Origin: JBHIBA01 sp046758845
GTDB lineage: Bacteria; UBA8248; JACPRG01; G963555815
Reading direction: 5' to 3'
Assembly: GCA_046758845.1 (NCBI GenBank)
Contig: JBHIBA010000186.1
Span: 1-8,972, forward strand
DNA: 8,972 nt
The translations under genes were made by a program, and so were the position numbers. The stretch's first letter is position 1. Every line of letters begins with the position of its first letter. Of the stretch, positions 1 to 6,320 are shown piece by piece. The notes beneath the pieces are model-generated. The model was not told the DNA's origin. It saw nothing but the letters and a program-made list of their open reading frames with translations, and ran no database searches.

Positions 1-141
1 GAGAGCCTACACCCGGGCCGCTATTTAATCAAGCTATTCCTGGGACAAGACACTAATGAATACTTATCAATTTTCCATCATCTTTCACAGATATTTATCA
101 TCGACAAGACAGAATCACCAGAAAATAAGGATCCACGATGA
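1..141 (+). CDS. 3' end of an unrecognised gene (partial, enters from the left edge)
   Basis: Frame 1 is open from the first base of the window to a TGA at 139-141, giving 46 residues with a protein-like composition: hydrophobic stretches such as YLIKLFLG and YLSIFHHL, then a polar tail ending KTESPENKDPR. I do not recognise the family. The stretch is clearly more AT-rich than the rest of the window, so it may belong to acquired DNA. The terminal TGA overlaps an ATG at 138 (ATGA), which opens a 22-codon frame to 206 preceded by AAGGA; that frame in turn overlaps another ATG at 203. These chained overlaps could be translational coupling of tiny genes or the mark of a frameshifted, decaying gene. 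An open run of this length can occur by chance, so confidence is low. Confidence 0.33.
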   Translation, partial: ESLHPGRYLIKLFLGQDTNEYLSIFHHLSQIFIIDKTESPENKDPR

Positions 142-314
142 AGTTGGCTCCGAAGCGTCTATTTATTAACACAGATGAGCTTTCTACTATCATGCGAATG
201 GGATGAAGATTATCTACTCGAAGTTTCGCCTTAACCCCATTCGGAAAATTGAATTGTTTGTTTCAACCGGACTTTCCCATTTCAAAGTGGATACGCCTTT
301 TATGCCGTTGAATT

Positions 315-643
315 TTGCACAACCAGGTGCAGCTTTGGCCGGTTTTCCTGGCCTGCATACTGCGATTCTTGTTGCGCAGAGTGGTGTTGCCTAGGAGACT
401 TAATCACTGCTCGTCGCGAAGACTCCGGGTGAAGCTCGTCAAGATGGGTGGAAAGATTGGCCGAAATGCTCGCCACGTCCTCTTTCAGCTGGGTCGCGGT
501 TTGCCCGCATTCTGGAGCGGGTCAAGCGACCGGGCTGGTGCCGGTCTAACCTTGCGCGGAGGCTTCCCGGCAGCAGGAGGTGTATTGTAGACGGATGGAA
601 CTGCGGGCAAAGAGAATCGAAGGGCGAGGGTGCGCCCTTTTGA
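315..643 (+). pseudogene. Decayed transposase C-terminus, IS1380-like (frameshifted remnant)
   Basis: The + strand frame starting at 315 contains VVLPRR, then RRLRVKLVKMGGKIGRNAR and HVLFQL (about 380-491). This resembles the C-terminal end of IS1380-family DDE transposases, where a leucine/proline segment is followed by a basic LR-x-KL-x-K-x-G-x-K-x-x-x-x-AR motif and then FQL. After FQL that frame loses similarity, while the frame two bases on (from about 494) gives RFARILERVKRPG, the kind of helix expected next, and runs to a TGA at 641-643. A single indel near 490 would explain the change. Upstream, residues in yet another frame (about 280-345) may be further transposase debris. No complete transposase, catalytic DDE residues or clear terminal inverted repeats are visible, so this is a dead fragment. 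The family assignment rests on motif memory, not a search. Confidence 0.45.
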
Positions 644-863
644 GCCAGCCGATGGCCGTTAGCGCCCCGTTGCGGCAGGGTACAACGAAGGTTGACAAGG
701 CTATGAGCAGGGTGTCAAATGGTTTTCATCGGCAAAGGGAACCCCTAGGCCAGCGCTGACGGTTAAATCCAGGCAGAGGGAATTGAGTCGATAATCTATC
801 AACACAAGATTTGACCCCTTATGTCCCTTCTTATCCCCTCTAAGGATAGGAGATGGCAGACCC

Positions 864-2201
864 ATGGAACCCGAAAAGGCTAAAGCAATCGATTGGATCG
901 AGGGCCAGCGCGATCATCTAATCAGCGTTTCGCAAAAGATATGGGAGTACGCCGAACTCGGGCTTGAGGAATTTCAATCCGCAGCTTTACTAGTCCAAGT
1001 GCTGCGCGACGCAGGATTCCAGGTTCAAGAAGGCGTCTCGGGCATGCCCACGGCTTTCGTCGCCACCTGGGGGGCAGGAGAGCCGGCTGTCGGGGTTTTG
1101 GCCGAGTATGACGCGCTACCTAATTGCTCCGTGGACGCAAAGGCGAACGGGCACGGATGCGGCCACAACCTTTACGGGACGGGTTCCGTGGGCGCAGCAA
1201 TCGCTGTTAAGGTTGTGATGGAGGAAACCGGCATCCACGGGACGGTGAAGGTTTTCGGAACGCCGGCGGAGGAGACGCTGATCGGCAAGGTTTACATGGC
1301 CCGCGATGGTGTCTTCAATGGAATAGACATGATCATGATGTGGCATCCGCACAGCGAAAACTTCGCAGATGCCCTCAGTTCCATGGCTGCACAGTCGATG
1401 ATTTTCGAATTTTTTGGGAAAAGCGCCCATGCGGCGGTCAATCCGTTCGATGGCCGGAGTGCTCTCGATGCCGTCGAGATCATGAACTACGCGGTCAATC
1501 ACCTGCGGGAGCACATCCCTCGAGGAGCAATGTTGCATTATGTAATCACGCACGGCGGGGTTTTCCCCAACGTCGTCCCTCCCTATGCCCGCAGCTGGCA
1601 ATATGTCCGCGCTGCTGACAGAGAGACGGTCAAGTCGATTGTCAATCGACTGATTCGGTGCGGCGAAGGAGCGGCCCTGGCCACGGAGACGGAAGTGAAG
1701 GTCAGGACTATCACAGGGGTTTACAATACGCTTCCTTTGGAATCGGCCGCTCATATCATGCAGGCGAATCTTGAGTCCATCGAACCGCCGAGGTATACGG
1801 CCAAGGAGAAGGCCTTTCCCAAAAAGAAGTTTGGCTACAGTGAGCCCCGTGAAGGCGTATCAGAGGTTCGCCTGGGCGGCGTGGGTCCGTGGTCGAACGA
1901 TCTCGGGAACGTGAGCTGGCTCGTCCCATTCAGTCGGTGCTCCATTGCCTGCCATGCACCGGAGACTCCCGGGCACCATCCCTCCGCCACGGAGCAATAC
2001 CGGATGGGCATCGGGGAGAAGGGGATGCTCTATGCGGCCAAAGTGTTGGCCGCCACGAGCCTTGACTATTTGATGCAGCCAGACTGCGTGCGACGGGTCC
2101 GCGAGGAGTGGGAAGAAAAGACAAGGGGCTTCGTTTACGACACAATCGTCCCGAAGGGCCAGAAACCGCCGAAGGTATCGGGCGTTGCCTCGGATGGCTG
2201 A
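864..2201 (+). CDS. M20-family metallo-amidohydrolase (AbgB / aminoacylase-like)
   Basis: A 445-residue cytoplasmic metal-dependent amidohydrolase of peptidase family M20, closest in style to p-aminobenzoyl-glutamate hydrolase subunit B and related N-acyl amino acid hydrolases. Visible landmarks in order: GVLAEYDALP (77-86), the metal motif GHGCGHN (96-102), GTPAEE with the presumed catalytic and ligand glutamates (132-137), WHPH (160-163), the lid/dimerisation motif GKSAHAA (185-191), NVVPPYARSW further on, and TPGHHPS with the likely C-terminal histidine ligand (His371 or 372). Length is slightly below the roughly 480 residues of E. coli AbgB. There is no signal peptide. The start is supported by AGGAG at 848-852, 11 nt upstream; an ATG at 854 is out of frame. 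The only promoter-like match I saw upstream (TTGAGT at 783, AAGATT at 806) is weak. The gene converges on the peptide importer with 37 bp between stops, which suggests it acts on imported peptide- or amide-like compounds. True substrate unknown; the AbgA-type partner is not in the window. Confidence 0.9.
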   Translation: MEPEKAKAIDWIEGQRDHLISVSQKIWEYAELGLEEFQSAALLVQVLRDAGFQVQEGVSGMPTAFVATWGAGEPAVGVLAEYDALPNCSVDAKANGHGCGHNLYGTGSVGAAIAVKVVMEETGIHGTVKVFGTPAEETLIGKVYMARDGVFNGIDMIMMWHPHSENFADALSSMAAQSMIFEFFGKSAHAAVNPFDGRSALDAVEIMNYAVNHLREHIPRGAMLHYVITHGGVFPNVVPPYARSWQYVRAADRETVKSIVNRLIRCGEGAALATETEVKVRTITGVYNTLPLESAAHIMQANLESIEPPRYTAKEKAFPKKKFGYSEPREGVSEVRLGGVGPWSNDLGNVSWLVPFSRCSIACHAPETPGHHPSATEQYRMGIGEKGMLYAAKVLAATSLDYLMQPDCVRRVREEWEEKTRGFVYDTIVPKGQKPPKVSGVASDG

Positions 2202-2238
2202 GAAGACAAAACCGGGTTAGTCCTGGGACCGCGCAGTG

Positions 2239-3270
2239 TCACCCTTCCTGCGAGAATGTACCGGACTCGGACAGGTCTTTCCGATAGAGATGACAGGCCA
2301 CATAATGACCCGTTTCTTCCTCGAGAAGGGCCGGTGTTACCTTCGGACAGGCAAAAAAGGCGTCCTGGCACCTCGGATGAAAGAAGCAGCCTGTTGGCCG
2401 GTTGACCGAACTTGATACCTCCCCTTTCAAGCGAACCCGTTGTCGGGTGACAGTCGGATCGGATACGGGAACCGCCGCCAGGAGTGATCGGCCGTAAGGA
2501 TGAAGCGGTTTCTCGATGATTCGGTCGGTTTCACCCAACTCGACAATGCGTCCAAGATACATGATGGCCGTCCGGTCACAGAGGTAGCGGACGGTAGAGA
2601 TGTCGTGGGAGATGTACAAGATGGTCAATCGGAATTGCCGGCGCAACTGATTCAGGAGGTCGAGAATCGCGGCCCGAACCGAGACGTCCAGCATCGAGAC
2701 CGGCTCATCCGCCACCAGGAATCGTGGACGGACGACCATGGCGCGAGCGATGGCGACCCTTTGTCGCTGACCACCGCTGAGTTCGTGAGGATACCGGTAA
2801 AGAAATAGCTGCGGGGGCCTGAGCTGGACCTGCTCCAGCGCCTCGACCACTTGATCCCTCACACCCGGCCCTCTCTTCGCCAGGCCGTGAATGACGAGCG
2901 GCTCGCGGACCGTGTCGAATACGGTGAAGCGGGGATTAAGGGATTGATAAGGGTCCTGAAAAACGATCTGGGCGTAGCGCCGAAAACGCCGGAGATCCTT
3001 CCTCCGATACGGCGCGACATCCTCACCCAGGAATCGGATCACGCCGCTCGTAGGCTCGTATAACTTGAGGATTGTGAAAGCCAAGGTCGACTTTCCGCAC
3101 CCACTCTCCCCGACAACCCCCAAAATTTCCCCTTCCCTCAAGGTCAAATCGACGTTTTCTACCGCATGCACAAAACGCCCCCGGTCCCGGGCGAGTGCAC
3201 GCGCAATCCAATGACCCTTCAGGGGAAAGTACTTTTTCAGTCCCCGGACTTCCAGCACCGGCGAGCTCAT
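2239..3270 (-). CDS. dppF: Peptide-type ABC transporter ATP-binding protein DppF/OppF
   Basis: A 343-residue cytoplasmic ATPase that pairs with the upstream DppD-like protein to drive import. All nucleotide-binding elements are present: Walker A GESGCGKST (54-62), Q-loop FQDPYQSLNPR with Gln105, signature LSGGQRQR (164-171), Walker B FLVADEP (184-190) and H-loop His222. The C-terminal oligopeptide/dipeptide transporter domain carries four cysteines (295, 301, 308, 326) in GCFFHPRCQ, ACPK and ACH, the spacing known from OppF/DppF proteins with a C-terminal iron-sulfur-like site. The start ATG abuts the TAG stop of the preceding gene with no gap, so translation is probably coupled. It is the last gene of the operon; in the 37-bp gap to the convergent amidohydrolase I see no convincing intrinsic terminator. 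Assignment to F rather than D follows from its position and the LSGGQRQR signature. Substrate cannot be told from the ATPase. Confidence 0.94.
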   Translation of the reverse strand: MSSPVLEVRGLKKYFPLKGHWIARALARDRGRFVHAVENVDLTLREGEILGVVGESGCGKSTLAFTILKLYEPTSGVIRFLGEDVAPYRRKDLRRFRRYAQIVFQDPYQSLNPRFTVFDTVREPLVIHGLAKRGPGVRDQVVEALEQVQLRPPQLFLYRYPHELSGGQRQRVAIARAMVVRPRFLVADEPVSMLDVSVRAAILDLLNQLRRQFRLTILYISHDISTVRYLCDRTAIMYLGRIVELGETDRIIEKPLHPYGRSLLAAVPVSDPTVTRQRVRLKGEVSSSVNRPTGCFFHPRCQDAFFACPKVTPALLEEETGHYVACHLYRKDLSESGTFSQEG

Positions 3271-4302
3271 CTAAACCCACGTCACTTGAACGGAGTCCCC
3301 TCGCACCCATGTCTTTTCCCGGCGGCCCAGTTCGCGGAATTGCGGAGCCATTTGCGGAAAATGGCACGCGAGTAAGTGCTCCTCCGCTGTAGGCACGAGC
3401 GACGGCTCCTCTTGTTCGCAAATCGGCTGGGTGAACGGGCAGCGGGAGGCAAATCGGCAACCGTGCAGGGGCTTCAACAAGTTGGGGGGCGCACCTGGGA
3501 TCGAAACGAGATCCTGCTTGGCCCGCCGCAGGTCCGGGAACGCATTCTGCAGACCGATGGTATAAGGATGACTCGGATGTGAAAAAATCGTTTGTACCGG
3601 CGCCATCTCGACAATACGCCCACTGTACATAACCGCGACGCGGTCACAATTCTCGGAGACCAATGAAATGTCGTGCGTAATGAGAACCAGCGCTTTCCGA
3701 CCCCGCTTCTGAAGTCGCTTGATCTCGTCGAAAATCTGATCCTGCATAATGACGTCCAGCGCGGTCGTGGGTTCATCGGCAATCACCAGCGACGGGTCCA
3801 GGGCGAGCGCCAACGCCACGATGGCTCGCTGGCGCATTCCGCCGCTGAACTGGTGGGGATAGTGCCGGAGCCGGCTGGGTTCCAATCCGACGGTCACAAA
3901 CAGATCCTCCGCACGCCTCCACGCTTCCCGACGCGAGCAGTTTACGTGCGCCCGAACGGCCTCCACAATTTGCGCTCCGACGCGATAGACTGGATCCAGA
4001 GCATTCATGGCACTCTGGGTCACGAGCGAGATCTCCTGCCAACGGATCTGCCGGAACCTCTCAAGGGGCATCTGCAGAAGATCTCTCCCCTCGTACAGGA
4101 TTCTGCCCTCTTGGATCATCCCGTTCTTGGCCAGAATCCGCAAAATTGCCTTGGCCAGGGTTGTTTTCCCGCAACCCGACTCTCCGACCACCCCCAGTGA
4201 TTCTCCTCTGTCGACGTGGAAGGAAACGCCGTCGACCGCGGGGAGAACACCGGTTCTCGTGCGGAAATGGACATGGAGATTCTCAACGGAAAGGAGCGTC
4301 AT
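3271..4302 (-). CDS. dppD: Peptide-type ABC transporter ATP-binding protein DppD/OppD
   Basis: A 343-residue ATPase, partner of the DppF-like protein. Landmarks: Walker A GESGCGKTT (40-48), Q-loop Gln96 in LVTQSAMNALDP, signature FSGGMRQR (152-159), Walker B LVIADEP (172-178), H-loop His210, then the C-terminal oligopeptide-transporter domain with HPYTIGL (245-251) and four cysteines at 282, 288, 295 and 313 (GCRFASRC, PIC, LACH). FSGGMRQR and the MNALDP motif are typical of the D subunit. The frame stays open upstream to 4695, but that extension lies inside dppC and has no family similarity; the start at 4302 matches the usual MTLLSVENL opening and overlaps the dppC stop by one base (TGATG), a classic coupling arrangement. 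Its stop directly abuts the next gene. Confidence 0.94.
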   Translation of the reverse strand: MTLLSVENLHVHFRTRTGVLPAVDGVSFHVDRGESLGVVGESGCGKTTLAKAILRILAKNGMIQEGRILYEGRDLLQMPLERFRQIRWQEISLVTQSAMNALDPVYRVGAQIVEAVRAHVNCSRREAWRRAEDLFVTVGLEPSRLRHYPHQFSGGMRQRAIVALALALDPSLVIADEPTTALDVIMQDQIFDEIKRLQKRGRKALVLITHDISLVSENCDRVAVMYSGRIVEMAPVQTIFSHPSHPYTIGLQNAFPDLRRAKQDLVSIPGAPPNLLKPLHGCRFASRCPFTQPICEQEEPSLVPTAEEHLLACHFPQMAPQFRELGRREKTWVRGDSVQVTWV

Positions 4303-5264
4303 CACTGAGCACGAAGGCGCGGATTCGAATACTCTTCGAATCCGCGTCCGATGAAATAGCATCCCACCAAGAAAAGCATCAGCGAAATCCCCGGTGGAAG
4401 CACCCACCACCAGGCATCGCGCATAAAGCCCGAAACGAAAGCGTGATGCAGCATCAGCCCCCAGCTGACATGGTTGGGATCGCTGAGTCCGAGGAAGCTC
4501 AACCCCGCTTCCGTCAATACGGCCCAGGCCACACCAAACACAAGATACAGAAACGCAAGGGGCAACACATTCGGCAAAAGATGAACGTACATAACGCGAA
4601 GGTGGCTGGCACCGCTGGCCCTTGCCGCCAACACATACGGACGCTCCTTCAAACTCAGCACTTGGGATCGCACGACCCGCGCCGCGGTGCGCCAAAAGAC
4701 CAAAGCCATCGAGCCAATCACTACATCCAATCTTGGAAACAGAAGAGTCACCACAACGATCATAAAAGGAAGGAACGGGATGGCATAAGCAACATCCGTT
4801 ATCCGCATCAACGCGTCGTCGATGTAGCCGCCAAAGTAGCCCGAGATGAGGCCGATGTTGGTCCCGATGATCCCGATCAAAAGGGCGGTAATCAATCCAA
4901 CCACAAAGGCGAGCCGCGTTCCCACGATGGCTTGCGTCAGGACATCCTCGCCGTGATACGTCGTGCCCAGCCAGTGTTTTGTGGAAATGCTCTGCAATCG
5001 TTCCACGTTCCCACTCCCGTCAAAGTAGACCTTCCAGGGGGTATTCGAGAAGACATACGGTCCAAAGACGGCCAGCAAGCCGAAGAAAATCAGAATGATA
5101 CATCCAATTCGGCTGTAGCGGTCTGTCCAGAGAATTCGCGCAATTTCGCGAAGTCCACGGACGAGCCTAGCCGCATCCGAAAGACGATCGAATCGATCAC
5201 CAGCGGCCCCCGCCACTCGCCCTGCGGGTTCGACTCTGTCGCGAAGACTCTCTTGCGTGGTCAT
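4302..5264 (-). CDS. dppC: Peptide-type ABC transporter permease DppC/OppC
   Basis: A 320-residue inner-membrane permease, one half of the translocation pore. A long polar N-terminal tail (1-50) precedes the first membrane helix (about 52-70, CIILIFFGLLAVFGPYVF). The conserved DppC-type segment HWLGTTYHGEDVLTQ (97-111) follows, then further helices around 118-140, 160-176, 182-195, 232-252 and 288-306. The ATPase-coupling EAA loop is AARASGASHLRVMYVHLLP (213-231), and the AGLSFLGL motif typical of the family is at 253-260. The start ATG overlaps the dppB stop by 4 nt (ATGA, 5261-5264). The tail is somewhat longer than in many DppC proteins, but no better downstream start is evident. Substrate specificity would come mainly from the binding protein. 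Confidence 0.94.
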   Translation of the reverse strand: MTTQESLRDRVEPAGRVAGAAGDRFDRLSDAARLVRGLREIARILWTDRYSRIGCIILIFFGLLAVFGPYVFSNTPWKVYFDGSGNVERLQSISTKHWLGTTYHGEDVLTQAIVGTRLAFVVGLITALLIGIIGTNIGLISGYFGGYIDDALMRITDVAYAIPFLPFMIVVVTLLFPRLDVVIGSMALVFWRTAARVVRSQVLSLKERPYVLAARASGASHLRVMYVHLLPNVLPLAFLYLVFGVAWAVLTEAGLSFLGLSDPNHVSWGLMLHHAFVSGFMRDAWWWVLPPGISLMLFLVGCYFIGRGFEEYSNPRLRAQ

Positions 5265-6229
5265 CGGATCACGACTCTTGGATCCAGGAATCCGTAAATC
5301 AGATCATTAACAAAATTCAGGGTGACAATCAGGACCGAGAGCAGGAAGAAAGCGGCCTGTGCCATGGCGTAATCCAGGTTCAGTACAGCGGTCACTAACG
5401 CGCGACCCAAACCCGGCCATCCGAAGACCACCTCGATCAGAACCGTACTTGTGATGGCAAAGCCGAACATGTGGAAGATCCAGGTCGCCACCGGCAGCAG
5501 CGCGTTTCTCATTGCATGTTTCTTGACGGTCCGCTCTTTCACTCCCTTTGCTTCCACCAATTCCAGGAAGTCTTCGCCCCTTGTTTCCAAGATACTGCTG
5601 CGCATGATCATGATCGACTCGGGGAGGAAGGAAATGGCGGTGCACGTCAGTGGAAGAACAAGATGCCGGAGGAAATCCGTCGAGAAAAAGGCCTCAATCC
5701 AGGTCTTTGGAAAAAACCCCAGCGTGTGCATGCCAGCATTGGGAAAGAGCTTAAGCTTATAAGAGAACGCCATCAAAAGGAGTATCCCCAGCCAAAAGAC
5801 GGGAATGCCACGGATTATCGGGGGCAGCAGCATTCCTATCCCCTCGACCCGCGTGCCGCGATGCCAGCCGAAATACATCCCCAAGGACACGCCGATGAAC
5901 ACCGCGATGATGGTCGCCGGCAGCATCAGGGCAAGCGTGTTGACGAGCTTTTCACTCAGGATGTCCCAGACAGGCTCCTGATGATAGAAGGAAATTCCCA
6001 GATCCCCGCTCATCAGGTTCTTCAGATAAAGGGCGTATTGCTCAGAAACCGGACGGTCCAGTCCCCACTCGCGCCGCAACTCAGCCTGGGCGTCTTCGGT
6101 CAGCTCGGCGGAGATGATGATGGACACGGGGTCGGCCGGAATGAGCCGGAACAGGAAGAACATGAAGGTCAGAAGCGCCCAGAGAATGAAAACCATCTGG
6201 ACGCTGCGCCGCAAAATGTACCGCCACAT
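5261..6229 (-). CDS. dppB: Peptide-type ABC transporter permease DppB/OppB
   Basis: A 322-residue inner-membrane permease, the other half of the pore. It opens with the family-typical first helix (about 9-30, SVQMVFILWALLTFMFFLFR) followed by LIPADPV, the WGLDRPVSEQYALYL segment (55-69) and GDLGISF (75-81). Membrane helices are visible at about 98-120, 133-156, 190-206, 250-268 and 290-310. The EAA coupling loop is VEAKGVKERTVKKHAMRN (225-242) followed by ALLP, and the C-terminus has the expected FGWPGLG (269-275) and YGFLDPRV (312-319). The start is supported by a purine-rich GAGGG about 10 nt upstream. It lies 91 bp downstream of the binding-protein gene, the only real gap inside the operon, which allows separate mRNA stability or translation levels for the binding protein and the membrane parts. 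Confidence 0.94.
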   Translation of the reverse strand: MWRYILRRSVQMVFILWALLTFMFFLFRLIPADPVSIIISAELTEDAQAELRREWGLDRPVSEQYALYLKNLMSGDLGISFYHQEPVWDILSEKLVNTLALMLPATIIAVFIGVSLGMYFGWHRGTRVEGIGMLLPPIIRGIPVFWLGILLLMAFSYKLKLFPNAGMHTLGFFPKTWIEAFFSTDFLRHLVLPLTCTAISFLPESIMIMRSSILETRGEDFLELVEAKGVKERTVKKHAMRNALLPVATWIFHMFGFAITSTVLIEVVFGWPGLGRALVTAVLNLDYAMAQAAFFLLSVLIVTLNFVNDLIYGFLDPRVVIR

Positions 6230-6266
6230 GTCCCCTTTTCCCTCGGTTAGCGAGAGTCAGCGCAGG

Positions 6267-6290
6267 CTCCCGGAAGCCGATGAACGGGAG
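6267..6290 (-). promoter_or_regulatory. Possible intercistronic stem-loop between binding protein and dppB
   Basis: In the 91-bp gap after the binding-protein stop, CTCCCG (6267-6272) can pair with CGGGAG (6285-6290) across a 12-nt loop. There is no following U-run, so it is not a classical terminator. By analogy with other binding-protein operons such as malE-malF, a stem here can protect the upstream mRNA and lower permease expression. The stem is only 6 bp, so this is tentative. Confidence 0.25.
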
Positions 6291-6320
6291 GCGAGCCACC
6301 CGGAAAAGGGTAGAGGCGTT

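Noticed and set aside
300..521. 73-codon open frame on the - strand with a protein-like stretch (QLKEDVASISANLSTHLDEL)
   Set aside because: No plausible start or ribosome site, and it lies opposite the transposase-like motif, which is the better explanation.
595..759. 54-codon + strand ORF after AGGAGG at 575-580
   Set aside because: Spacing to the ATG is 14 nt and the product has no recognisable features; the region 644-863 otherwise shows nothing I can support.
1116..1754. 212-codon - strand ORF
   Set aside because: Lies opposite the conserved core of the M20 gene.
2202..2238. Bidirectional terminator between the convergent genes
   Set aside because: No stable stem followed by a T-run on either strand.
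4303..4695. In-frame 131-residue extension upstream of dppD
   Set aside because: It lies wholly inside dppC in another frame and has no transporter similarity; the start at 4302 fits the family.
4146..5297. 383-codon + strand ORF
   Set aside because: Antisense shadow of dppC and the start of dppD; its low-complexity, charged composition is typical of reversed membrane-protein codons.
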